A stretch of DNA of 64,000 bases, taken from assembly GCA_964575845.1 (NCBI GenBank), contig CAZNSX010000007.1:147870-211869 (forward strand). Reading direction: 5' to 3'. Positions 26,702 to 35,884 of the stretch are shown in pieces. Under the pieces are notes generated by a model. The model ran no database searches. It saw nothing but the letters and a program-made list of their open reading frames with translations, and was not told where the DNA came from. The translations under genes and the position numbers were made by a program. Within the stretch, counting starts at the first letter, position 1; each line of letters begins with the position of its first letter. Source of the DNA: CAZNSX01 sp964575845. Lineage in GTDB: Bacteria > UBA8248 > CAZNSX01.

Positions 26702-26931
26702 ACGGCGCTTGGAGCGCTCGATGAGAATAAATATGAAATCCCTCCATTAAGTCGCATCAGCATGCGATGAGTAACCCCCCCGAAAGCAAAAAGATGACCC
26801 TCCACGCCACTGCGTGATAAAAGCTAAGGTCGCGGCTGAGAGCACTCGAAAAATGAAAAGAGGAGGGAGCTGGATGGGCCAGAGCTCAGCGAAATTTCCT
26901 TCTTTTCAGCAGGGGCAAAAGCTCCCCCAGT

Positions 26932-29900
26932 CTATCCTGAGCCGCTATTTCCTTCCGTCAGGATGGGCTCGGGCTTTTCCCCTCTTCCGTCCTGATTTAG
27001 CCTCACCGAGACAACCTTGGAGATCCCCTCTTCCTGCATGGTGATCCCGTAGAGGACGTCTGCAAAGGTCATGGTCCGCTTGTTGTGCGTTATGACCAGA
27101 AACTGGGTCTTGCTCTCCAGGGAACGCAGTAGGTCCCTGAAGCGCCCCACATTGCCGTCATCAAGAGTGGCGTCCACCTCGTCCAAGAGGCAGAAGGGGC
27201 TCGGCCTCACGGAGAAGACGGCAAAAAGGAGGGCCAAGGCCGATAGAGCCTTCTCTCCCGCAGAGAGAAGCGTAATGTTGGTCAGCTTCTTTCCAGGCGG
27301 CTGCACCTCGATATCAACACCCGCCTCCAGGAGGTCTTCCTCATTGGTCAGGACGAGGCGGGCGAAGCCTCCGCCGAAGAGTTTCTGGAAGACCTGACCG
27401 AAACTCTCATCCACAGCCTTGAAGGCTCGGGCAAACCGGCTTTTCGTGGTACGGTTTATGCGGTCAATGGTGAGCCTGAGGTCGGAGGTGGATTTCCTTA
27501 AGTCCTCTTCTTGTGCTTTGAGAAAGTTGTAGCGTTCCGAGAGTTCCTCATATTCCCTCAGAGCAAGGAGGTTAACATCGCCCATCTTCTGCACTCTCTC
27601 CCGAAGCCCTTCCAGCCTCTGGGAAACTGCGACCATATCTTCTCCTTCGCCCGAGAGCGAGGCCGCCTCCTCTCTCAGCTCAACCCTCAGGGAGGAGCGA
27701 ACCCTCTCCTGGAGTTCCTCGATCCTTACCCTGAGCTCGGTGCGACGCTCGGCCACCCCCGCGAACTCATCCCTGAGAGAGGAGGCTTTCCTGCGGTGCT
27801 CCTTACAGCACACCTCTTCTTCCTCAAGAGAGAGCTCCCCTTCTCTGAGGGATGCCTCCCGCTCGGCCGCGAGCCGCGCCGCCTCTCCCTGCTCTCGGCG
27901 AAGAACTTCGCTCTCCTCAATGCCCCTCTGCCGCGCCTTTTGGATTTCTCGGGCTTTTTGGGATAGTTCTGAACCTTCCTCCTCACACCGCCGAATGCGT
28001 TCCTTGAGGGAGCTAAGCCTATCTTCCAGGTGGGCACCCTCAGCCTCGGCATTCTGGAGCTGAGCGCGAGCCTCCACAAGAGAGATGCGAGCCTCGGTCA
28101 CTTGAGCCTCCTTCGCCTCAACCCTCCCGCGAAGCTCTTGGAAGAGAGAACTCAGCCGGGAAGTCGCCTCGTCTCTGGCCTCGAGCTCGGAGGAAAGCTC
28201 TGCAAGGCGAGAGCTCCCTTGGGATAGCTTTTCAGAAAGACTATCTCTCTCGGAGAGAAGCCCTTTCTCTTCCATGCCGATGGTCTCAAGCTCCGCCGCG
28301 AGGTCCCTTTCTTCTCTCTTAGAGGCCTCCAGAGTGGAGGAGGCGGCAACGCGCTCAAGCCCCGCCCCTTGAAGTTTCTCCTCAAGACCCTCGATCTCCC
28401 TCCTGAGCCCTTCCTTTCGCCCTTCGGCCCCTTCAAGGGCCTCAGAGAGTTTTTCCATTTCGGCTTCCATGAGCCGGGCCTTCTCCTCCAACTCTCTCCT
28501 CTGCCGCCTCTTCTCCAGAGGCCCCACCCGGTGGGTTCCCCCGGTTAGCTCGCCCGGTGGGAAAAGGACCTCCCCCTCCAGGGTAACCATGGCCGGCGCC
28601 TCACCCCTATCCCAAAGGGAGAGAGCGGTAGCGAGGTCCTCAACCACATAGAACCCCCCCAGCAGGCTCTCAAGTGCCGGGCCGAGCTCCCCGGGAGCGC
28701 TCACCAACTCCGTCGCCCTTCCGATGAGGCCGGGCACGCGCTCGGGCTCGGGGATTCCCCGTTCGGTTACTCTGGGCTTCAGGGGAAGAAAGGTGGTTCT
28801 TCCGCCCCCTTGTCCCTTAAATAGCTCCAGGGCGGCGGCCCCCTCTCTGGGCCCTTCGGCGAGTACCCCCTTGAGTCTCTCTCCCAGGATAGCTTCAATG
28901 GCTTTTTCAAAAGGAGGCTCCACGTTAAGGAGCTCCGAGAGAGGACCCCTGAGGCGCAATTCCTCCCTCCGGGCGAGGAGGATCCCCATCCCGTTCTCAT
29001 CGCCTTCCTCTTTCCGGAGAGACTCCAGATGGAAGGAGAGGGCGCCCAGCTCTTCCCGGCGACGGGAAAGGTTGCCCAAGATTTCCGCAACCCTCTCTCC
29101 CTCCCCCCCCAGGGTCTCTTTCAGCCTCACCACTCGGAATTTCAGCGAGTTTAGCTGGATGAGGGCTTGAGAGAGGGCGCGGCGGACTTCTTCCTTGCGC
29201 TCTGAGAGGGCCTCACATTTTCGCCCCAGGGCCTCCCGCTCCTCCCTGAGCCGCTTCAGGGCTCTCTCCAGGGAATCCTCTTCAGAGCGCAGCAGGCTCT
29301 GCTCCGTCTTGGCTCTAGTGAGGGCATCGGCGGCACTGAGAGATGAGGCCCTCGCCTGGCCAATTTCCTTTTCCCTCTCCGTGAGCTCCTCCTTGAGACC
29401 CTCAAGCTCCCCGCCCCTTTCCCTCAAAAATTTCTCTCTTTCCTGAACCTCTCGAAGGAGGGCCTCTCTCTTGACCCTTGCATCCCCCGCCTTTGAGAGG
29501 AGCCCCTGGAATTCTTCTCTCAGGGCCTCCAGTTCCTTACCTCTCTCTTCATCCCTCCTCTCCAGGTCTTGGAGTTGCCTTGAGAGGAACTGCCCCTGGC
29601 TTTCAAGGCTCTCTACACGAAGGCCGAGCTCGGAGAAGCGCTCCCTGGCCTTCGTGAGGGCCTCCCCGCGCCGCGCGAGCTCGGCCCTGAGAGCCTCTGC
29701 TCTGGTCTCTGAGGCGCTCGTGGCGGCCTCAAGACCCTGGACCTCCTCATTGAGGCGGCGGAATTCCCTCTCTAGGGGGGCGAGCTCCCCGTCCAGGGCA
29801 CCATATTCAAGGGCGGAGAGCTTGAGCTCGAAGTCCCTTATCTCGGCCTGATACTGTTTAAAATATTTCGCCTTTCGGGCCTGTCGCTTCAGGGAGCGAC

Positions 29901-30516
29901 ACTGCCGCTCCACCTCCTGGATGATGTCGGTGAGGCGGAGGAGATTGGCCTCTGCCCCCTCAAGCTTCCTCAGGGCGGCGTTTCGCCGGTGCTTATAGCG
30001 CATGACCCCAGCCGCCTCCTCTATGAGGACGCGGCGGTCCTCCGGTTTGGCCGAGATCAATGCCTCTACCTTCCCCTGCTCAACCAGGGTGAAGGAGCCG
30101 GTCGAGATGCCCGTATCCAGAAAGACGTCGATTATGTCCTTGAGCCTGCAGGGGGTTTTGTTTATGAGGTATTCGCTCTCCCCCGAGCGATAGAGGCGGC
30201 GGGTTATCGTGAGTTCATGATAATCCCGCCAAGGGGGGATGCTGATCTGGCTGGAGGTGTCGGTTAGGGTGAGGGAGACCTCGGCCATCCCCAGCGGCTT
30301 CTTCCCGCCGCTTCCGCTGAAGATGACGTCCTCCATCCGCTTTCCCCTGAGGGACTTAGGGCTTTGCTCGCCCAAGACCCAGCGCATGGCATCGCCGATG
30401 TTGCTCTTGCCGCAGCCGTTCGGCCCCACGATTCCCGTGAATCCTGGGCCAAATTCCAGGACCGTGCGGCTGAGGAAGGATTTGAATCCCAAAAGCTCAA
30501 GAGTCTTGACCCTCAA
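26932..30516 (-). CDS. smc: chromosome segregation protein SMC
   Basis: SMC is the ATPase of the bacterial condensin that compacts and separates chromosomes. The 1194 residues show Walker A GPNGCGKSNIGDAMRWVLGE, long coiled coils (about 165-500 and 660-1000), a hinge near 520-650 (GPLSELLNVEPPFEKAIEAILGE), the signature LLSAGEKALSALALLF and Walker B CLLDEVDATLDDGN. The start is TTG at 30516, since GGAGGG lies seven bases upstream and the protein begins with the expected KTLELLGFKSF. No scpA or scpB is in the window. Confidence 0.97.
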   Translation of the reverse strand: MRVKTLELLGFKSFLSRTVLEFGPGFTGIVGPNGCGKSNIGDAMRWVLGEQSPKSLRGKRMEDVIFSGSGGKKPLGMAEVSLTLTDTSSQISIPPWRDYHELTITRRLYRSGESEYLINKTPCRLKDIIDVFLDTGISTGSFTLVEQGKVEALISAKPEDRRVLIEEAAGVMRYKHRRNAALRKLEGAEANLLRLTDIIQEVERQCRSLKRQARKAKYFKQYQAEIRDFELKLSALEYGALDGELAPLEREFRRLNEEVQGLEAATSASETRAEALRAELARRGEALTKARERFSELGLRVESLESQGQFLSRQLQDLERRDEERGKELEALREEFQGLLSKAGDARVKREALLREVQEREKFLRERGGELEGLKEELTEREKEIGQARASSLSAADALTRAKTEQSLLRSEEDSLERALKRLREEREALGRKCEALSERKEEVRRALSQALIQLNSLKFRVVRLKETLGGEGERVAEILGNLSRRREELGALSFHLESLRKEEGDENGMGILLARREELRLRGPLSELLNVEPPFEKAIEAILGERLKGVLAEGPREGAAALELFKGQGGGRTTFLPLKPRVTERGIPEPERVPGLIGRATELVSAPGELGPALESLLGGFYVVEDLATALSLWDRGEAPAMVTLEGEVLFPPGELTGGTHRVGPLEKRRQRRELEEKARLMEAEMEKLSEALEGAEGRKEGLRREIEGLEEKLQGAGLERVAASSTLEASKREERDLAAELETIGMEEKGLLSERDSLSEKLSQGSSRLAELSSELEARDEATSRLSSLFQELRGRVEAKEAQVTEARISLVEARAQLQNAEAEGAHLEDRLSSLKERIRRCEEEGSELSQKAREIQKARQRGIEESEVLRREQGEAARLAAEREASLREGELSLEEEEVCCKEHRRKASSLRDEFAGVAERRTELRVRIEELQERVRSSLRVELREEAASLSGEGEDMVAVSQRLEGLRERVQKMGDVNLLALREYEELSERYNFLKAQEEDLRKSTSDLRLTIDRINRTTKSRFARAFKAVDESFGQVFQKLFGGGFARLVLTNEEDLLEAGVDIEVQPPGKKLTNITLLSAGEKALSALALLFAVFSVRPSPFCLLDEVDATLDDGNVGRFRDLLRSLESKTQFLVITHNKRTMTFADVLYGITMQEEGISKVVSVRLNQDGRGEKPEPILTEGNSGSG

Positions 30517-30558
30517 AGAAAAGCCCTCCCCCGGGCGGAGGAGCTTTGAATAAGGAAA

Positions 30559-30587
30559 AAAATAACTGCATCCAGGCCAAATGTAAA
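30559..30587 (-). promoter_or_regulatory. predicted sigma-70 promoter for smc
   Basis: The minus strand reads TTTACA (30587-30582), 17 bases, TATTTT (30564-30559), about 43 bases before the smc TTG start. Position and spacing fit a housekeeping promoter. Confidence 0.55.
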
Positions 30588-30719
30588 GGGAAAAAGGCTA
30601 TAAATTGTATGATCCTATATTTCTCATATAAGGCGGCAATTTCTTCACCGTCCTGGTCCTTTATGGGTTATATTTCAATCAGTTAGCCCTTCTTTCTGCC
30701 CGATAGTGGGGAACACCCA

Positions 30720-31254
30720 ATGGGTGAAGCCGCAAGGGAGGCTCTGAGGCTCGGTTTCGACCGTCGGCTCAAGCTGGAGTTTCAAGGGGCCAGGATCACC
30801 TCGGATGCAGGGCTGCTGGCCTGCTGGGAGCTGAACGAAACCCTGGGCTTGACAGAGGCGGCAGGGACCTCGTTGCAAGAGACCCGAGGGAGCCGGAACG
30901 TGCAGCATGAGCTGGTGCCGCTGTTGCGGCAGTCGGTATATAGTCGACTGGCGGGAGTTATTGGAGCCCATCGCGGCCCGCTATGAGCGGGCTGGGATGC
31001 GCCGTTACTTCCGGGCGGATGCTGCCTTCGCGACCCCGGAGGTCTATGAGTACCTGGAGGAGCGCGGCTCCCTTTATGCCATCCGCCTTCCCGCCAACGA
31101 GGTGCTCTACAAAGAGGTCGACTTCCTACTCACCCGTCCGGTGGTTCGGCATGCCCGGCGCATCATCTTTCAGCTGGCCGAGGTGGCGGTCTCCAGGGAA
31201 GTTTTTGCCTCGCTCCTAGAGCGGCTCAACCGATTGCGGCCCGTGCCTGTCTGA
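30720..31254 (+). pseudogene. IS1380-family transposase remnant with internal deletions
   Basis: The first frame (30720-30986) reads LGFDRRLKLEFQGARITSDAGLLACWELNETLGL, the N-terminus of an IS1380 transposase, up to VYSRLAG. The +1 frame then gives DWRELLEPIAARYERAGMRRYFRADAAFATPEVYEYLE, which in intact proteins lies much further on. The ten bases GACTGGCGGG (30946-30955) can be read as the end of one block or the start of the other, as expected for a deletion between short direct repeats. A second, in-frame loss follows LLTRPV near 31140, joining it to the C-terminal FQLAEVAVSREVF. About 175 codons remain of roughly 440. No inverted repeats or target duplication were identified. Confidence 0.8.
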
Positions 31255-31706
31255 CCTTGCGGGGAACCCTTCGAGGGGGCGGGAGGCGTGTTTCTTCATG
31301 GGCTGAACGGTCGGTCAGGGGTGCCGAGTCGCAAAATTGCGCCTCCTTGCGGTGGGAGATGGTGCTCAGTGACGGGTTTACGGGTTTCAAAAATCTCTTG
31401 ACTGCGGTTCTGGAAGGGGATTCAATGTCTTCTACCGGAAATGAAGACCAAAGGACAACATGACAGTTTGATATGGCAAATCCCCGATTACAGGTTTTTG
31501 ATCGAAGAGAGATCTGCCTCTTGGTATGCTTCGAAGCCCGAGAATTATTCACAGACTTGATCGAAAATCGTACGGTTCGTAAATTGCAGCTTGCGGCACA
31601 ACCTTCTAAGGAGGAGACTGTGCTTAAAGTTTGTCATGCTTATGAGTAGTATAAGTATTGGCATAAACAAAAACTGCTAATTTAATTTCAAGAGGAGGAA
31701 GAAACA
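31255..31706 (+). other. non-coding stretch downstream of the transposase remnant
   Basis: I see no credible gene here. The sequence becomes markedly AT-richer from about 31380, continuing into the M24 gene, so the composition change lies inside this gap. A ribosome site (GAGGAGG) sits at its end. No clear promoter pair or tRNA was found. Confidence 0.5.
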
Positions 31707-32960
31707 ATGGCATTTTGTCTAAGAAAGGGCGACCTGGAAGAAGGAATCAATGTTGCGCGCATGCAGGATTATCGGAGAAATAGAGCCCGAGAAGCGTTAA
31801 AGAAAAGAGGTCTCGCAGGAATGTTGGCTTTTAGCGCTGAGAATATCCGATACTTGACAATTGGCCCATCCGATATGTGGATGAAGGGTACTGGCAACCG
31901 TTACGTTCTGTTTCCTGTTGAAAAACCAGCCATTGTGTATGACTGCGGGTTATGTGAAGGGCACTTCGAACAGGAAAACCCTGCAACTGATATTAGACCG
32001 GCCATCGCGGCTATTGGATGGTACGAAACGGGACTAATTTTCAATACTTCCGCATTGGAGATGCAACGAAAGAAATGGGTGGATCAGATTGTCGATGGTC
32101 TGAAAGAGAAAGGGATTCTGGGAACAATAGGTGTAGATCAAGGACTTTCTGGTGCTGTGATAGAGCAGCTAAAGAAGGCGGGAGTCAAACTTTCATTTGA
32201 AGGTCAGGCGGCAATGATTGAGGCGCGATTAGTGAAAGGACCGGATGAGATAGAATGCCTGAGAGTAGCGGCCGCTATTGTCGAGGCCTGTTTTGCCGAG
32301 GTGAAACGTGCTATCAGACCGGGAGTATCCGAAGACGATCTGATGGGTGTGATATTCAATACCGGTTTCCGTCTGGGAGCTGAATTCTTGGAATGTCATG
32401 TAGACGTAGGACGCCACACCTGGCCGAACTTTACATTTCACTCTGATATGTTAATTCGCCCAGGTGACCTTATCTACCTCGATATATACAACTTAAATGT
32501 TCTCGGATATCGAACTTGCTATTACAGAACATTCTCTTGCGGGGAGCCGACTCAGGCACAGAGAGATTGTCATAAGAGGGTAGTGGATTGGACAAGGGGA
32601 TCAGTTGAAGGCATAAAGCCAGGAATGACAACAGCCGATATCGCGAAATTCTGGCCTAAAGCCGAAGAATTTGGACGCCCCAGTGAAGATGCTGCAGTTT
32701 TGATGCAATGGGGTCATGGAATCGGGCTCGGACTTTACGAGCCTCCACTCATATCAAGAATCTGGTCTTTTGAGCATCCAGAAGAGATTAAACCTGGGAT
32801 GACCTTGGCCGTGGAGACCATGGATGGTACGGGAGAGATTACGGAAGAATACCCTTCTGGGCAGGGTGTTAGGATTGAGGACATGTTTTACATCACAGAG
32901 AAGGGGATCGAATTCCTTTCACGATGGCCCGTTGATGATATAACGGTGTGCCCTATATGA
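31707..32960 (+). CDS. M24 (Xaa-Pro peptidase/creatinase/DddP-like) family protein with altered metal ligands
   Basis: A 417-residue pita-bread-fold protein. The N-terminal creatinase-like domain (about 1-175) contains MLAFSAENIRYLTIGP; the C-terminal domain carries the M24 motifs. Of the five usual ligands, Asp259 (DLIYLDIYN), His337 (GHGIG), Glu370 (LAVETMDG) and Glu391 (RIEDMFY) are present. The second Asp is replaced by Cys271 (GYRTC), and the usual His of the HEPP motif is Tyr344 (LYEPP). Catalysis could be metal-poor or non-peptidase, as in creatinase or the DMSP lyase DddP. The start has a strong GAGGAGG site. Codon usage is visibly AT-richer than neighbours, suggesting transfer; it lies beside a transposase remnant. 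Confidence 0.82.
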   Translation: MAFCLRKGDLEEGINVARMQDYRRNRAREALKKRGLAGMLAFSAENIRYLTIGPSDMWMKGTGNRYVLFPVEKPAIVYDCGLCEGHFEQENPATDIRPAIAAIGWYETGLIFNTSALEMQRKKWVDQIVDGLKEKGILGTIGVDQGLSGAVIEQLKKAGVKLSFEGQAAMIEARLVKGPDEIECLRVAAAIVEACFAEVKRAIRPGVSEDDLMGVIFNTGFRLGAEFLECHVDVGRHTWPNFTFHSDMLIRPGDLIYLDIYNLNVLGYRTCYYRTFSCGEPTQAQRDCHKRVVDWTRGSVEGIKPGMTTADIAKFWPKAEEFGRPSEDAAVLMQWGHGIGLGLYEPPLISRIWSFEHPEEIKPGMTLAVETMDGTGEITEEYPSGQGVRIEDMFYITEKGIEFLSRWPVDDITVCPI

Positions 32961-33677
32961 GGTCCAATGAGAGGGATTATGCTTCTTAAAATTTAGGGTT
33001 GGATTTTCCACTGCTGTGTCCATACGGAGGTGGGGTTTTGTGCCGCAAGCATTCCAAGAATGAGCGAACGCCTCTATGGTGACGAATTGGCGAGGAACCG
33101 GACCCAATAGGATGCCAAATATTGAAAGTCACCCATAATAACCCGATGGGAGGAAGGAAGATCTAGGTAGGAAAACTGCCCATAAAAGGCACCTTTGCTC
33201 TGCTAGATTGCACGTTCTTTCCCGACCTCTAGCCGTAGATACCCCCCGGCAAGAGTCTGCCCCTGATAAGGCACCTGAGAAATTTTTCAGGCCTCTGACA
33301 TGGGATTTTTGGGCTGGCTTTTTGAGCCTCTCAGCCCGTCTCTGAAGCTCCTCGGGAGAGAGCCCGAGCCTCTGCCTCGGCCCTGCCCTGTCCGCCACAC
33401 ACTCAAAGACCTCGGCCCTTATGAGCAGGATGACGGCATCCTCGGCATCCCCAAAGAGCCTGATATCCCCCGGAAATTCCCTGAGAAGGTTTCCCCCCAG
33501 GCGGTGGGAATGGCAATAGAACCCGACCTCTGAGGCGCTAAAGGGGTAGAAATGACATGATGACTCTGGTAGTGAAACCGATTATGGCTTAATAGAGTGA
33601 GAGGAGCGCGCACAAACTGCCGAATGCGACCGGAGTGTGTGGAAATCAGGCCGTTGCGGGCCGGAAGGAGGGTTGCC
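32961..33677 (+). other. gene-poor stretch with one unrecognised open frame
   Basis: No convincing gene is present. On the minus strand one frame stays open from 33581 to 33129 (150 codons). It includes FYCHSHRLGGNLLREF, GDAEDAVILLIRAEVFECV and LSPEELQRRAERLKKPAQK, which look protein-like, but the frame lacks an ATG; the only usable start is an internal GTG at 33398. It may be a decayed gene. The rest is featureless apart from the ribosome site before the cupin gene at 33665-33674. Confidence 0.4.
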
Positions 33678-34085
33678 ATGCCGTTCTACAGGATTTCCGA
33701 GCTGGAGAAGCTGAGGGAAAAAGAAAGCCCCCTGGCGGAGATTCAAAAGGTTGTGGGTGAGCTCATGAAGGTGGGCATTGTCACCTACCACAAGGGCCAC
33801 GGCCCGCCGCCGCACTTTCATCCCAACGAAGAGCAGTTCATCCTCGTCCTCGAAGGCCGACGCTACCTCATCTGCGGGGATGAAGAGCGCATCATCGGCC
33901 CTGGGGACCTCGTCCACATCCCCCGAAACACCCGCCACGGCGGCCGCTCGCTCGATGAGAAATGCGTCATTTTCGCCGTCAAGAGCCCCGCCGGCGACGG
34001 CCGCCTCGGCCAGGACTACAACAAGGCGAGTGACGCCGAGGAGGTGGTCCAGCGCCTGAACGAGAAAATGGAGGAACTCACGTAA
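33678..34085 (+). CDS. small cupin-domain protein
   Basis: A 135-residue single-cupin protein. The metal-binding motif is visible: PPPHFHPNEEQF (two His and Glu), then HIPRNTRHGG (third His), with GDLVHIP between. AGGAGGG lies before ATG 33678, so I reject the 27-codon longer frame. Its TAA overlaps the ATG of the following hydrolase by one base (TAATG), so the two are almost certainly co-translated. Cupins of this size are often dioxygenases, isomerases or ligand sensors; the substrate cannot be told from sequence. Confidence 0.88.
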   Translation: MPFYRISELEKLREKESPLAEIQKVVGELMKVGIVTYHKGHGPPPHFHPNEEQFILVLEGRRYLICGDEERIIGPGDLVHIPRNTRHGGRSLDEKCVIFAVKSPAGDGRLGQDYNKASDAEEVVQRLNEKMEELT

Positions 34086-35260
34086 TGGTTGTCAAAGCCC
34101 TTCGCAAAAAGCCGTGGTTCGCCTACTTCCCCTCGGACTACCGCTGGTCCTTCAACCTTCTCATGGCGCTCTCGTCGGCGACGGCAGGAGCTGCCGACAT
34201 CGGCGAGGTATACCAGGTCTTGCGGCGCCTCAAGAAGGTCGGGGACGATAACCTCTGGTTCCGCGAATGGGCCCGCATGGGCGACCGGGTCCGGGCCCTG
34301 GGCATGGCCCAGGAGCGGAGGGGGGACCGCATCTCCGCGGCCGACACCTACAAGCGCGCGGGCAATTATTACCAGGTCGGCGAGCGCTTCCGCTTTCCCA
34401 AGGACAAGAAGGCGCTCACCGCATACCGAAAGAGCATCGACTGCTTCCATCGTTACGCCCGCCTGACCGACCGGCCCCGGATCGAGGTCGTGGACATCCC
34501 TTACGAGAAGGGGAAAAAGCTCGCCGCCTACTTCGTGCACGCGGAAAACACCCGCAAGCCGAGGCCTCCCGTGGTCGTGCTCTATAACGGCTTCGACGGG
34601 ACCAAGGAGATGAGTTATCTCTGGGCGGGCCAGGCGTTGCTCCGCCGCGGGATGAGCTGCCTAATCGCGGACAGCCCGGGCGTGGGCGAGTCCATTCGGT
34701 TCCGGCGCATCCACCTCCGGTACAACTTGGAGGACGCCGGTTCCGCCATCCTCGACCACTTGGAGAAGCGAAAGGACGTGAACGCCAAACGTGCGGCCAT
34801 CATGGCCCCGAGCCTCGGGGGCTACTACGCGCCGCGGACCGCCAGCATGGAGCGCCGCTTCAAGGCCTGCGTCGCTTGGGGCGCGATCTGGGACTACCAT
34901 GCCATCTGGAAGCAAAGGATCGAGGCCGCCTTCAAATCCCAGCTTCCCGTGCCTGGCCATCACCTCACCTGGAGCTTCAATGTCAAGACGCTGGACGAAG
35001 CCCTCCAAAAGCTCGAGGGCTTTCGCCTCGACGGGGTGGTGCAGAAGATGCGCTGCCCCTTCCTCCTCGTCCACGGGGAGGAGGACCAGCAGATTTCTCT
35101 GAAGGACGCCCGCGCGCTCTTCAACGCGGTGGGCTCCAAGGACAAAACGCTTAAGGTTTTCAAAGGCCCGGAAGGCGGCGCCCAGCACTGCCACATGGAC
35201 TACCTCTCTCCCGTGGTCGCCTACATGGCCGACTGGCTCAAGGATAAATTGGGGGCGTAA
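34085..35260 (+). CDS. alpha/beta hydrolase (FrsA / 2,6-dihydroxypseudooxynicotine hydrolase-like)
   Basis: A 391-residue serine hydrolase. A helical N-terminal domain (about 1-130) precedes the alpha/beta fold, as in FrsA and the dihydroxypseudooxynicotine hydrolases that cleave C-C bonds. The nucleophile is Ser243 in MAPSLGGYY, the acid is probably Asp334 in VHGEEDQQIS and the base His368 or His370 in AQHCHMDY. The oxyanion region is VVLYNGFDGTKE. It is translationally coupled to the cupin gene. Together they may form a small catabolic unit for a ring-cleavage or diketone product; that is inference. Confidence 0.85.
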   Translation: MVVKALRKKPWFAYFPSDYRWSFNLLMALSSATAGAADIGEVYQVLRRLKKVGDDNLWFREWARMGDRVRALGMAQERRGDRISAADTYKRAGNYYQVGERFRFPKDKKALTAYRKSIDCFHRYARLTDRPRIEVVDIPYEKGKKLAAYFVHAENTRKPRPPVVVLYNGFDGTKEMSYLWAGQALLRRGMSCLIADSPGVGESIRFRRIHLRYNLEDAGSAILDHLEKRKDVNAKRAAIMAPSLGGYYAPRTASMERRFKACVAWGAIWDYHAIWKQRIEAAFKSQLPVPGHHLTWSFNVKTLDEALQKLEGFRLDGVVQKMRCPFLLVHGEEDQQISLKDARALFNAVGSKDKTLKVFKGPEGGAQHCHMDYLSPVVAYMADWLKDKLGA

Positions 35261-35325
35261 GGGCCTTTGCGGTTAGAGCCCTCCGGAGCCAAAAGATGAA
35301 GGGGGCGGCCGCCTGGGGAAAGATG

Positions 35326-35805
35326 TCAGGCTTCACTACTTGCTCCCGTCTCGGGCGGTCGCAGCGTCGAATCAACCGCCACTACCACCAAGGCGGCACC
35401 GCAAAATATGAGTGCGGCGGAATTAACGTTTTTGGGTATCTCCAGAGTCACTGAAGGGTGCTGGAGAAGAATCTCCTGGAGCGTCAGGGAAAGGTATATG
35501 ACTGCGGTAAAGAACCCCGCTGAGCATATGTTGATGAGCTTCTCTACCTTTTTCTGGATCGCAGCGGGAAATTTATTGCTCAGCGCAGTGACCGCAATGT
35601 GCCCCTTTCGCTTGTAGAGCACGACTGAGCCGAGATAGACCAGCCAGAGGAAGCAGAGTGATGCCAGCTCCTCGGCCCAGATGATCGGGGCCCCGAAGAG
35701 GTACCTGGCCGCAACCTGTGCGCCGACCAGGACTGTCAGGGCTGCCATGAGCACGGTTCCGGCTGCTGCGGCCACTTTATCGATCCACTGAACAACAGCT
35801 TTCAT
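35326..35805 (-). CDS. TRAP transporter small permease subunit
   Basis: A 159-residue DctQ-type protein with four hydrophobic segments (about 10-32, 45-65, 85-107 and 128-148) and the family feature AEELASLCFLWLVYLGSVV. It forms the membrane part of a tripartite ATP-independent periplasmic transporter with the large permease 36931-38217 and the binding protein 35885-36880. The order is unusual: large permease first, then binding protein, then small permease. It is 79 bases downstream of the binding-protein gene. Confidence 0.9.
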   Translation of the reverse strand: MKAVVQWIDKVAAAAGTVLMAALTVLVGAQVAARYLFGAPIIWAEELASLCFLWLVYLGSVVLYKRKGHIAVTALSNKFPAAIQKKVEKLINICSAGFFTAVIYLSLTLQEILLQHPSVTLEIPKNVNSAALIFCGAALVVVAVDSTLRPPETGASSEA

Positions 35806-35884
35806 GATCGGATAGCCCGGGTGCCCGGGAGAGGAGCCTTAGCCCATCCCCCGGGCACCACTTTGAGGTGGATGCGGCTCGGGC

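Noticed and set aside
26752..26767. TCGCAT/ATGCGA inverted repeat in the smc-ftsY gap
   Set aside because: Six-base stem with no T run and no neighbouring operator evidence; such repeats are expected by chance.
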